Origin: an uncultured Prevotellaceae bacterium
GTDB lineage: Bacteria > Bacteroidota > Bacteroidia > Bacteroidales > Bacteroidaceae
Length of the DNA: 64,000 nt
Assembly: GCA_902775475.1 (NCBI GenBank)
Contig: CACYME010000017.1
Coordinates: 1 to 64,000 of the forward strand
Direction of reading: 5' to 3'
Position 1 is the stretch's first letter; every line of letters starts with the position of its first letter. The notes beneath the pieces were generated by a model. It was given only the letters and a program-made list of their open reading frames with translations. It was not told the DNA's origin and did no database searches. Shown here piece after piece: positions 7,429 to 16,000 of the stretch. A program made the translations under genes and the position numbers.

Positions 7429-8934
7429 TTATTTGGCTATTTCCACGATACTTTCGCCCACGCAGGCATCGGGCTGCTGGATGTGCAACAACTGGCACAC
7501 CGTGGGCGCGATATCGGTGATGTGCACCTCGCGGCTGGTGGCGCCGTGCTGCACGCGCCAGCCGTAGAACAGGCAGGGAATGTGGGCATCGTAGGGGTTC
7601 CACTCGCCGTGCGTGGTTCCCGTGGGCGACGACCACGGGCCATGCTCATAGAAGCCCGGACGGGGGAAGAAGATGATGTCGCCCGAACGGCCAGGATAGT
7701 AGCCCATCAGTGCACGGTCGCGCAGCAGCGGTGGCAGCGCCGCCGTGGCCAGGTCCTCATAGACGGCGGCGAAGACCACGTCCTTCTCCTTCTGCAGCTC
7801 GCTCAGCACCATGTGCGGCATGTCGGCCGTAATGAGGCCCATCTGGCGAATCTTGTCCCAGTTCAGGAAGATGCGGTAGTCCATGATGTCGCCGATGTAC
7901 TCGCCCATCTCGCCGCTGTCATTCGAGATGGCCTCATAGATGCGGTCGCGCATGGCACTGCTGCTCCAGGGACCGGCGGCCAGCTGGTGCTCCTGCATGA
8001 ATTTCCAGTTGTGGGCGGCACCGTGGTCGGCGGTCAGGAAGAGCAGGTAGTTGCCCCTGCCCACCTGGTCGTCGAGGGCACGCAGCAGGCGCCCCAGGTC
8101 GCGGTCCAGCTGCAAATAGGCATCGTCGGTGTTCTTGCCGCGCGTGCCATGCTTGTGGCCGATGACGTCGGTCTGCGAATAGCTCACGCAGAGCATGTCG
8201 GGATGTTCGCCCTTGCCCAGCTTCTCGCCCTTCAGCGCCGCGATGGCCATGTCGGTGGTAATGGTGCCGCAGTGGGGCGACAGGCCGATGTCCTCGCCCA
8301 GCTTCTTGAACTCCTTGTCCTTAGCCAGCTGCTTGTTGAAGTCCTTCGCCCAGCGCGGCAGCTCCTTCATGTAGTAGGTAGAGGTGATGAAGCAGCGGTT
8401 CTTCAGGTCGAGCCAGTAGGCGGCGTTGGCGGCGTGGCCTGCGGGCAGGATGGCAGCGCGGTCCTTATAGCTCACGCCGATGACCTTCGACCCGAAGTCG
8501 GTGTGCAGCCGCAGCTGGTCGCCAATGGTCGTGGCCAGCATGTTGCGCGGCGACATCTTGCCCTTCTCGCTGCCAGAGCCCACGGGCTGCACCGTGGAGT
8601 CGGCGCAGCAGTAGGTCTTCTTGCCGTCGATATAGAAGTTGTTGCCGCAGATGCCGTGGAAGGCCGGCGTGGCACCCGTATAGGCCGACGCATGGCCGAT
8701 GGCCGTCACCGTGGGCACATAGTTGATGAGGCAGTTGTCGCACGAGAAGCCCTTGTCTATCAGTCGACGGAAGCCATCGTCGCCGAACTTGTCGTAGTAG
8801 CGCGACAGGTAGTCCCATCGCATCTGGTCAACCACAATGCCCACCACCAGGTGAGGCTTCTCGCCAAACTTCGACTGAGCCCAGCCCGTCAGACTGAGCA
8901 GGCAGAACAACGTCAAGACAAAAACTTTCTTCAT
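7429..8934 (-). CDS. PafA-like alkaline phosphatase / type I phosphodiesterase superfamily
   Basis: 501 aa exported hydrolase of the alkaline phosphatase superfamily, most like phosphate-irrepressible PafA of Bacteroidetes, which cleaves phosphate monoesters in the periplasm. The signal peptide ends at about GWAQS (residue 20). Zinc and catalytic residues are visible: Asp36 (VVDQMRWDY), nucleophile Thr77 (PTVTAIGHAS), Asn in GICGNNFY, the Lys/Arg pair in SYKDRAAI that marks PafA-type monoesterases, Asp/His in SQTDVIGHKHG, Asp/His in TADHGA and His in THGEWNPYD. A -7 box lies 30 nt upstream. The gene is convergent with the LptD-like gene across the MITE-like element. Assignment to the PafA subgroup rests on the Thr nucleophile and the KxR pair. 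Confidence 0.85.
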   Translation of the reverse strand: MKKVFVLTLFCLLSLTGWAQSKFGEKPHLVVGIVVDQMRWDYLSRYYDKFGDDGFRRLIDKGFSCDNCLINYVPTVTAIGHASAYTGATPAFHGICGNNFYIDGKKTYCCADSTVQPVGSGSEKGKMSPRNMLATTIGDQLRLHTDFGSKVIGVSYKDRAAILPAGHAANAAYWLDLKNRCFITSTYYMKELPRWAKDFNKQLAKDKEFKKLGEDIGLSPHCGTITTDMAIAALKGEKLGKGEHPDMLCVSYSQTDVIGHKHGTRGKNTDDAYLQLDRDLGRLLRALDDQVGRGNYLLFLTADHGAAHNWKFMQEHQLAAGPWSSSAMRDRIYEAISNDSGEMGEYIGDIMDYRIFLNWDKIRQMGLITADMPHMVLSELQKEKDVVFAAVYEDLATAALPPLLRDRALMGYYPGRSGDIIFFPRPGFYEHGPWSSPTGTTHGEWNPYDAHIPCLFYGWRVQHGATSREVHITDIAPTVCQLLHIQQPDACVGESIVEIAK

Positions 8935-8963
8935 AGTTCAAGCATTTTTAATGGTGCATGCTG

Positions 8964-8971
8964 CAAAGATA
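8964..8971 (-). promoter_or_regulatory. -7 box TATCTTTG for the phosphatase gene
   Basis: TATCTTTG on the minus strand, 30 nt before the ATG at 8934. It predicts a leader of about 20-25 nt. Confidence 0.65.
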
Positions 8972-9046
8972 AGCATTTTTATCCGTACAGGCAAAAAAAT
9001 CTTTTCCTTTTTCTGTCGTTTTCTTTGCCGTTTCACCTTTTCTTCG

Positions 9047-9054
9047 TAACTTTG
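9047..9054 (+). promoter_or_regulatory. -7 box TAACTTTG for the toxin-antitoxin unit
   Basis: TAACTTTG with TTTG at 9024-9027 (19-bp spacing), 21 nt before the antitoxin ATG at 9075. Confidence 0.7.
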
Positions 9055-9074
9055 TCGAATAAACGCTGAAGCAA

Positions 9075-9287
9075 ATGAACACAATGACAAGAAATGCACA
9101 AGCCACAAGCATCATCAACGACTTTGATGATGGTCGCACCACGCCCATCCCAGGGCTACCACAGACCTGGGAAGAAGCACTTAGCGAACTGGAGGAAGGG
9201 GAACGCGAGTTTGAACGTGGTGAGACATATTCTCATGAGGAAGTCATGAAAATGATTAGGGACACAATTGAGAACTTTGCAGGTTAA
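9075..9287 (+). CDS. Putative antitoxin of a type II toxin-antitoxin pair
   Basis: 70 aa acidic protein. The N-terminus contains TSIINDFDDGRTTPIPGLPQ, the middle is Glu-rich (EEALSELEEGEREFERGE) and the C-terminal helix is SHEEVMKMIRDTIENFAG. It has no recognisable DNA-binding fold at the N-terminus. The call rests on its size, its acidity and its 20-bp overlap with a downstream ParE/RelE-like gene, the usual antitoxin-first order. It would neutralise the toxin by binding it and may autoregulate the promoter at 9047. Its exact family is unknown to me. Confidence 0.7.
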   Translation: MNTMTRNAQATSIINDFDDGRTTPIPGLPQTWEEALSELEEGEREFERGETYSHEEVMKMIRDTIENFAG

Positions 9288-9585
9288 ATACAATGCAAAA
9301 GCTCGAAAGCAAATCTCGGACACCATCCTGTACTATCTTGAGGAATTTGGCAAGCAGGCCACGTTCAACCTAAGCCGTCGGATAGACGAAAAGGTGAGGC
9401 TGCTCAGCAACCATCCTGGGATAGGACATCCTGAATCACTGCTCAATAACCAAAGAATACTATATCGCTCTATCATAATAGGCCGATACCATAAAATCAT
9501 CTATTATACAAAAGGAGAAACGCTAAGAATTGCAGCCTTCTGGGATATGCGAATGCACCCAAACAAACTAAAAAAAATGATTTGA
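9268..9585 (+). CDS. ParE/RelE-superfamily toxin
   Basis: 105 aa basic protein of the ParE/RelE fold. Its features are an N-terminal beta strand (LQVKYNAKARKQISDTILYY), two helices, then IGHPESLLNNQRILYRSIII and a C-terminal strand pair (HKIIYYTKGETLRIAAFWDM) ending in MHPNKLKKMI. ParE members poison gyrase and RelE members cleave ribosome-bound mRNA; the sequence alone does not say which. The likely start is TTG 9268 inside the antitoxin gene (TTG 9277 is possible), which would tie its translation to the antitoxin. The stop is one base before the next gene's ATG, so the phosphatase gene seems to share the transcript. Confidence 0.8.
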   Translation: MRTLQVKYNAKARKQISDTILYYLEEFGKQATFNLSRRIDEKVRLLSNHPGIGHPESLLNNQRILYRSIIIGRYHKIIYYTKGETLRIAAFWDMRMHPNKLKKMI

Positions 9586-9586
9586 C

Positions 9587-10897
9587 ATGAAACGAATCCT
9601 TACAACCTTGACCATGGCCCTGGCGCTCACCTCAGCTGCCACGGCACAGAGCAACGTGCTCACCAACGGCACCACCGCCCGACAGGAAATAGAGAAGAAC
9701 CTGTGGCTGGCCGGATCGAACTACCTGGACTACGACCGCCAGCTGCCCAGCTTCAACTACACCCGCCCGCCGAAGGGCTACGTGCCCTTCTACATGTCGC
9801 ACTACGGGCGCCACGGCTCACGCTGGCTCATCGGCCGCAACGACTACATGCGCGTCATCACCCCCCTGCGGAAGGCACGGCGCGACGGCAAGCTCACCCG
9901 CGAGGGCGAGGAGACGCTGCGACGCCTGGAGCTGTTCAACAAGACCACCTACAAGCGACTGGGCGACCTGACCACCGTGGGCGAGCGGCAGCACCACGGC
10001 ATAGGACGCCGCCTGGCCGAGCACTTCCCCGAAATCTTCAAGGCTAAGAACGTGCCCATCGACGCACGCTCCACCACCGTCAACCGCTGCATCCTCTCGA
10101 TGATTGCCGAGTGCGAGGAGCTGATGGCCGCCAACCCCACGGCTCGCATTCATAACGACGTGAGCGACGCCCTGCAATACTACCTGAACCAGGACCGCGA
10201 GGGGCAGGTGAAGGAAAATGCAGGCAAGGGCGACCGCGCACATCACGAGTTTAGCCGCCGCCACACCCACCCTGAGCGACTCGTCGGCACGCTCTTCAAC
10301 GACCCGCAGTGGGCCGCCGACAGCATCGACCAGCACCGCCTGATGCACCAGCTCTTCGAAGTGGCCATCAACATGCAGAGCCACGACGATGCTCCCGACC
10401 TGATACACCTTTTCAACACCGACGAAATCTACGACATGTGGCGCATACAGAACGCCGGATGGTACCAGAACTACGCCGCCTCGCCACTCACCGGAGGCAT
10501 CATGCAGTTCTCGCAGGCCAACCTGCTCGACAACATCATCCAGACCGCCGACACCTGTGTGGCACTGCGCAAGACGCAGGCAACGCTGCGCTTCGGTCAC
10601 GAGGTGTGCGTCATGCCCCTCGCCTGTCTGCTCGAGCTCGACTCCTGCGGTGCCAGCATCAGCGACCTTGAACAGCTCGACCAGCACTGGCGCAACTACC
10701 GCATCTTCCCCATGGCCTGTAACATTCAGCTCATCTTCTACCGGCCGCAGAAGGGCGACGGCGACATTCTCGTGAAGGCTCTCCTCAACGAGCGCGAGGT
10801 ATCACTACCCGTCAGCACAACGCAATACCCCTACTACCGCTGGACCGACCTGCGCAACTACTACACGCAGAAGCTCCGCCAGTTCCGCGGACAATAG
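9587..10897 (+). CDS. Histidine-type acid phosphatase (phytase/MINPP-like branch)
   Basis: 436 aa secreted enzyme of histidine phosphatase clan 2. The signal peptide is MKRILTTLTMALALTSAATA (cut near residue 20). The catalytic RHG motif is in SHYGRHGSRWLIG at about residues 67-79, with His as the phospho-acceptor, and the proton donor is probably in RFGHEVCVMPL, where HE replaces the common HD. Such enzymes release phosphate from phytate or other organic phosphates in the periplasm or at the surface. The ATG is one base after the toxin stop codon, an odd operon partner; no separate promoter box is visible. A hairpin terminator follows at 10926. Together with the PafA-like gene it gives two phosphatases within 3.5 kb. 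Confidence 0.85.
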   Translation: MKRILTTLTMALALTSAATAQSNVLTNGTTARQEIEKNLWLAGSNYLDYDRQLPSFNYTRPPKGYVPFYMSHYGRHGSRWLIGRNDYMRVITPLRKARRDGKLTREGEETLRRLELFNKTTYKRLGDLTTVGERQHHGIGRRLAEHFPEIFKAKNVPIDARSTTVNRCILSMIAECEELMAANPTARIHNDVSDALQYYLNQDREGQVKENAGKGDRAHHEFSRRHTHPERLVGTLFNDPQWAADSIDQHRLMHQLFEVAINMQSHDDAPDLIHLFNTDEIYDMWRIQNAGWYQNYAASPLTGGIMQFSQANLLDNIIQTADTCVALRKTQATLRFGHEVCVMPLACLLELDSCGASISDLEQLDQHWRNYRIFPMACNIQLIFYRPQKGDGDILVKALLNEREVSLPVSTTQYPYYRWTDLRNYYTQKLRQFRGQ

Positions 10898-10925
10898 TAC
10901 AACTGGCCAACAACGAATGGCCTCA

Positions 10926-10963
10926 CCCACGGCGCGAAGGTCCACAGAACCGTGGGTTTCTTT
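10926..10963 (+). terminator. Rho-independent terminator after the acid phosphatase gene
   Basis: CCCACGG (10926-10932) pairs with CCGTGGG (10950-10956), followed by TTTCTTT. Confidence 0.65.
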
Positions 10964-10985
10964 ATCACTTGACCCTATAAATAGC

Positions 10986-11022
10986 AATTGGACTGACTGC
11001 TCTTCCAGCAATCAGTCCAATT
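10986..11022. terminator. Hairpin between convergent genes, likely ompA terminator
   Basis: AATTGGACTGA (10986-10996) and its exact complement TCAGTCCAATT (11012-11022) form an 11-bp stem. It lies 56 bp past the stop of the minus-strand OmpA gene. Confidence 0.6.
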
Positions 11023-11054
11023 AATAATTTAATAAAAATTTCTTATAAACCGAA

Positions 11055-11072
11055 TCAAACCGTGTTTAACCG
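11055..11072. repeat. ACCGTG...ACCGTGGC dispersed motif, copy 2
   Basis: ACCGTGTTTAACCGTGGC, one or two bases different from the copy at 3447-3465, directly beside the OmpA stop codon. Confidence 0.45.
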
Positions 11073-11077
11073 TGGCG

Positions 11078-12223
11078 TTACTCGGCGATAGCGATGGTCA
11101 CGCGGTTCTGCTCGTTGATGGCGAACGGCTGCTCGCGGGCACCCTTCGAGTCAGTGGTGATGCGGTCAGCGGGGATGTTATACTTCTTGATGAGCATATT
11201 CTTCACCACCTCTACGCGCTGGCGACCCAGGCGGTCGTTGATCTGGTCGTTACCAGTGCCACGGTCAGCATAGCCACAGAGGGCCACCTTAGCCTTAGGA
11301 TTATCGTTCAGGTACTTGGCGATGTCAGCAACCTTGCCCTCCTCAGTAGGACGAATCTCGAACTTGTTGATAACGAAGAAGATGTCGCGGCGAAGCGGCT
11401 CAACGGTGTCAACAACGGGCTTCGCGGGCTCGGTAACCACGGGCTTCGTGGGCTGTACGGGAACGGTGGGAATGGTCTCGGCGGGCTTAGCAGGAGCGGT
11501 CTCAATCACCTTCTCCACCTTGCTGTGGGTCTTGCCCAGGTTGAAGCGCAGACCAACGAGGCCATTGAAATACCAGTCAGCGTTGCCAGCCTTCTTCGAG
11601 TTGTACTTGTCGCTGATGATGTTTGCATTACCCTCGACGAGCAGGCTCACCTTGTCGCCCAGACGGAAGGCAAGCTCAACGCCGCCACGGCCGAAGGGAC
11701 GCATCTTCGAGCCATCCCAGAGATACTCCAGATTGTACTTTCCAGCACGGGCACCGAGACGCTGACCGATGGCGTTGGCATCGTCATTGCCCGAAGCGAT
11801 GTTCAGGCCACCGCCCAGGAAGGCAGTCACGTTGAACACACGGTTGGGGTTGTAGCCACAGATGAGGTTCGACAGGTTAAGCATCAGGTCGATGCCGGGA
11901 GCAAAGTAGTTGTATTTGTAGGTCTCATTGAGAGGCGGGTTGCCAAGACCATTCCAACCACCCTTCGAGTTCAGACCGTTCACCTGCAGGCGAGCAGCAA
12001 AGGCAGGCGAGAACTGGTAGCCAACGCCAAGCTGGAAGTTGGGTGACAGCAGGTCGCTGAACTTAGCCTCACCAAGGGTGTACTGGGCACCGCCCTGCAA
12101 GGTGATGAAAGCGTGTTTGTTAAAAGTGTACTCATTGCCTTCGGCATCTGTGTACGTAGCCTGTGCCATAGCGGTTCCACTCACGAGCAGCATGGCAGCG
12201 GCGATAAAATTCTTTAACTTCAT
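11078..12223 (-). CDS. OmpA-family outer-membrane protein (module 1)
   Basis: 381 aa from ATG 12223 (the frame opens at TTG 12229). The signal peptide is MKLKNFIAAAMLLVSGTAMA. Residues of about 25-225 form an 8-strand-type barrel (GVGYQFSPAFAARLQVNG, GGLNIASGNDDANAIG). A Pro/Thr/Lys linker (PTKPVVTEPAKPVVDTVEP) follows, then a C-terminal OmpA/Pal peptidoglycan-binding domain (FFVINKFEIRPTEEGKVADI, GYADRGTGNDQINDRLGRQR) ending in NRVTIAIAE. Role: non-covalent anchoring of the outer membrane to peptidoglycan. It has a paralogue at 27143-28321 whose barrel and C-terminus match closely while the linker differs. A -7 box at 12355 predicts a leader of over 110 nt, suggesting post-transcriptional control. 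It lies downstream of the small lipoprotein and coiled-coil genes. Confidence 0.92.
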   Translation of the reverse strand: MKLKNFIAAAMLLVSGTAMAQATYTDAEGNEYTFNKHAFITLQGGAQYTLGEAKFSDLLSPNFQLGVGYQFSPAFAARLQVNGLNSKGGWNGLGNPPLNETYKYNYFAPGIDLMLNLSNLICGYNPNRVFNVTAFLGGGLNIASGNDDANAIGQRLGARAGKYNLEYLWDGSKMRPFGRGGVELAFRLGDKVSLLVEGNANIISDKYNSKKAGNADWYFNGLVGLRFNLGKTHSKVEKVIETAPAKPAETIPTVPVQPTKPVVTEPAKPVVDTVEPLRRDIFFVINKFEIRPTEEGKVADIAKYLNDNPKAKVALCGYADRGTGNDQINDRLGRQRVEVVKNMLIKKYNIPADRITTDSKGAREQPFAINEQNRVTIAIAE

Positions 12224-12354
12224 AAGCAAATTAAATTTTATTAATTAATAATGAATATTCATTTAGCGTTAATCTGTTTCTGACAAGCATTCCTCTGTTT
12301 TTGAGGAACCCTTTCTTCTCATCGATAGAAACCTGAATTGAATATATTCGAGTG

Positions 12355-12362
12355 CAAATTTA
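12355..12362 (-). promoter_or_regulatory. -7 box TAAATTTG for the OmpA gene
   Basis: TAnnTTTG match on the minus strand about 132 nt before the ATG at 12223, giving an unusually long AT-rich leader. Confidence 0.5.
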
Positions 12363-12451
12363 CAACATTTTTTTGAAATAACATCAAAAAATACAAAAAA
12401 TCTTTATTTGTCAAGAAATATACAGAAGAAACTATAGAAGAAAGAACAAAA

Positions 12452-12476
12452 GGGTGTCAGCATGTTGCTGACACCC
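12452..12476 (-). terminator. Rho-independent terminator after the small lipoprotein gene
   Basis: GGGTGTCAGC (12452-12461) pairs with GCTGACACCC (12467-12476). On the minus strand the stem is followed by TTTTGTTCTTTC. Confidence 0.8.
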
Positions 12477-12488
12477 ACTCAAATACAA

Positions 12489-12998
12489 TTAATCGTTAAG
12501 ACTTTCACGTTGCAGCTGTTGCTGCACCCCCTCCAAATTGGCAAGGGTGATATACCAAGTGCCGTCACGGCGTATTGGCTCTATGAGTCCCTTTATTGCT
12601 GGCGGATTACGAGAGGTAGATGGGTCTTTCAAATAGAGAGAATAATTCACCTGAGTGTCCGTCTCGGTATTGAAAGTAAATGAATTGATGGCATAACCCT
12701 TAATATCAAAGGCGTTCCACAACTCACGGAACCCTTCCTGCTGCTCAGTTGGAAGCGGAAGAATGTCATCACCATCGAGTATGTAAAGGCAACTAATGGC
12801 ATCATCTACCCTACCCGAAGTAATCAGTTCAAGAAAATCATTGGTGAGTCTCAACACAGTAGCAGTATCATTAGCGGAGAGAACCATTTGAGGAGAATCA
12901 GGAGCTACATTCGTGCTGGGTTTCTTGCTACTGTCGCTACATGCTGAAAACAAAGCGACAGAAAGGAAAGAACATAATACAATTTTATTCAGTTTCAT
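12489..12998 (-). CDS. Small lipoprotein of unknown function
   Basis: 169 aa. The signal peptide MKLNKIVLCSFLSVALFSAC ends in a lipobox (cysteine at 20), followed by a polar SDSSKKPSTN tether. The body is a mixed alpha/beta domain of about 120 residues (TATVLRLTNDFLELITSGRVDDAISCLYILDGD, DGTWYITLANLEGVQQQLQ read in pieces). The overall pattern resembles small NTF2-like lipoproteins that hold a cone-shaped domain, but I cannot assign a family. It is framed by its own terminator (12452) and by the terminator of the giant coiled-coil gene just upstream (13028), so it may be read through or separately transcribed. Linked by position to the envelope module. Confidence 0.75.
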   Translation of the reverse strand: MKLNKIVLCSFLSVALFSACSDSSKKPSTNVAPDSPQMVLSANDTATVLRLTNDFLELITSGRVDDAISCLYILDGDDILPLPTEQQEGFRELWNAFDIKGYAINSFTFNTETDTQVNYSLYLKDPSTSRNPPAIKGLIEPIRRDGTWYITLANLEGVQQQLQRESLND

Positions 12999-13027
12999 AT
13001 TAATGTTGATTTTGAATAATGTGAAAG

Positions 13028-13060
13028 AAAAGGGGTGTCAACGGTGTTGGCACCCCTTTT
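13028..13060 (-). terminator. Strong terminator after the giant coiled-coil gene
   Basis: AAAAGGGGTGTCAAC (13028-13042) pairs with GTTGGCACCCCTTTT (13046-13060) with one mismatch, a long stem with terminal A/T runs usable in both directions. Confidence 0.8.
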
Positions 13061-13088
13061 GGTTATTCAGTTGATGTCGTTTCGACAA

Positions 13089-16000
13089 TTACTTCATACG
13101 AGCAGTAATGTCCTGACCCTGAGTTCTCTTGATCGTGAAGGTGATCGTCTGCTCAGCAGTCTCACCCCAGTCGTAGAGGAGCGTGATAGGCATCTTGATC
13201 GTGAAGGTACCGACGTTCAGACCGTTGTTGGTGTACTTCACGTAACCCAGAGAGTTGATGAAGTCAGAAGCACTGGTGTAGTTACCGTCGCCCTCAGTGG
13301 TGAGATCCTCGAACTGGAGGAGCGGGAAGTACTTGATCAGTGTCCAGCCACCATTGATGTCGGTCACAGTCTTGTCGAGGTTGGGCTTGATAGCGCGGAT
13401 TCCGTAGTAGTTGATGTAGTTCAGCCTGTTGTTGGCAGAGAACTTGATGTCACGCCAATCAATGAATCCAGCGTACTGAGCCAGCTTGATGATGGTACCT
13501 GCATCGACAGCGTCGGTGATCACGTGATCCTGCTGCTCGTCAACCGAGATAGGACGCAGCCAGCGAATGTCGAACTTGAACGACTCATTAGCACTGAAGT
13601 CGATGGGGAAGCAGTAGTCGCGCTTGTCGAGCATCATGTGCGTGGTGAAGGTCTCACCAGCACCAACCTCATTGTGGTCATTCTTATTCAGCAGATCGTA
13701 TGCATAAGCGTAGTCAAGAGCGTTACCGGCGATGATCTTGCCGTCAGCATCCTTTGTCAGGCCAGTGAAGTAAGTCCAGCCCTGGAAGGTAGCCACGTTG
13801 TTGTAGGTAGCGGAGAGCTCCACAACAGGCTGTGCCTTCGTCACGTCGAGCTTGTTGGGTACTGCCATCAGCACCTTAGAGTCGATGTCAGCGATGTAGA
13901 GCAGATACTCAGTGCCAGACATACCCTTAGCGAAGGATGTAGCAGGAGCAATACTCTTCATCTGAGCGATGGTCTTGTTAGCATCGGAAGCCTTGTAGAT
14001 GTAGTACTTCTCAGCATCGAAGTAGACAGTAGCCAGATCTGCATAGCCAAATTTCTTGGTATCGTAGATAAGAATCTGGTTCACGTCATCGTAACCACTC
14101 TGACCAAACTTGCTGTTGAAGAACGAAGCAGCAATGTTGAAGAAGAACTCGTCATCAGCAGAGGGCTGATCAACAACCTCCACGTTTCCGTGAATCTCAT
14201 AGCGGTTCTCGGGAGTTTCGGCAATCGTAACAGACTCCTTGTTGAACCAGTACTGCTGGATGCGCTGTGTATAGCTGAACTCACCAGTAGGATAGACCTC
14301 GTTGAGAATCTTCACGTTGATGACAACCTCGGAGAGCTCGGGATGACCAGCCTTCGGAGTGAGGTGGATCCATGTGCTGTACTCCTTCGGAGCGGGCTTC
14401 ATGAGCGTGCTGTAGAACACAGACTCGATTTCAGCTTCGGTGAAGGTCCAGTTGAACACGTTGCCAGCCTCATCGACCACGATCTTACCCTTCTTGTTGT
14501 CCTTCTGCTTGACAGACTCGGTGGTGAACTTGTTCAGGTCGGTGACAACGCCGTCCCAATTGTAGTTAGCAAGAGCACCAGTGACACCGATGGCATCCTC
14601 AATCTTCTTCTTCACGTCAGCCCACTTCAGACCTGTCTTGACAGGATCCGGGCACTTGATGATGAGGTCAGGCATCTCGATGGTGACCTTCACCTTCGGG
14701 CTGGTGATGATAATGGAGATGTAACCATAAGCGAAGGTCTTACCGTCGGCCTGCAGCTCAACGCGAACGTTGGCAATCTTACCTACAGAAGTATTCTCCT
14801 TCTTGGCAACAGTAATCTGCTGCTTATCAGCATCGAGCGTGAAGTAGTCCTTATCGGTCAGGATGGTGTACTTGAAGGTGAAGCCGCGATCCTCGGCGTC
14901 CTTATGAGTCATCACACCTGCATCGGGCGTACCATTGTCGAAGTGTACGTCGATAGTGGTCAGGTCAACAACAGCCTTGTCATCATTGTAAGCCAGCTCA
15001 TAGGAGAAGCTACCGGTAGCGTTCTCATTCTTCAGCTCGTCATAGTCGGTGCGGAGGTGGAACTCACGGTTACCCTGGATGTGGGTGTTCTTCTCGTACT
15101 TGTTGTTAGCAAGCAGCAGATCCTTATAATAAGCAGGAACGATGATAGCATAGTCAGAGGTTACGGTATCCTTGGTTGCAACATCAGCATCGTTGCGTAC
15201 AGCCTGCAGAGCAACAGTGGTAATCCAAGCAGCCTTGCCAGCACCCTCATCATAGGTGAGAGCATCATTCACATTAGCACCATCATTCAGAGTGAGAGCC
15301 ACGGAAAGAACACCCTTCTTGTCAACGCCAATCACCTTAGCGCCAACGCCAGCCTTCTTGGTATCCTTGTTGCCACGAGTGATGAGGTTCTTACCAACAA
15401 CCTCATCGAAGCCGAACTTATACTTCGAGATATCAGTGCTGCTGGGGTTCAGCCAGTACTTAGCCACAATGTCGAACTGCTTGCTTACAGAGCCAGAGCC
15501 AGTTGCCACATCCTTATCGCCAGCCGTAGCCGTAGCAGCGGTGTACTTGAATGTGTAAACCTTCTGGGGCTGCAGCAGGATAGCGCGGATGACGGGGAAG
15601 CCATAGAGATAAGCCACGTCGGACGACTCGCCAACACCGTCAACTTCGGGACGATAGACCAGGCTGGTGAGGTTCTTGGTAATGAAGAGGGTGATGTTGT
15701 TGATCTTCGTGTTCACACCAGCGATAGCGGTGTTGAAGAAGCTGTAGACACCATTGATCTTGCTGTCGAAAGCACCCTCCATGTCGCTAATCTGAACACC
15801 GATAGCATCGAGATAGTCGTAAACCTCGGTAATCTTCTCAGACATGGTCTTCAGCAGGTTCACCAGAGCAGTGATACCAGAGGAAGCGGTAGCACCCACC
15901 TTCAGGCGGCTACCAGAAGCATCGGGAAGCTCAGTAAGAGCGCCCAGCTCTGTAGCCAGCTCATTCAGAGCAGCGGCCATGCCAGCCAGCTCGCCTTCGA

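Noticed and set aside
7336-9069. 577-codon open frame on the plus strand opposite the PafA-like gene
   Set aside because: It has no signal or domain; the opposite strand shows all catalytic residues of the phosphatase.
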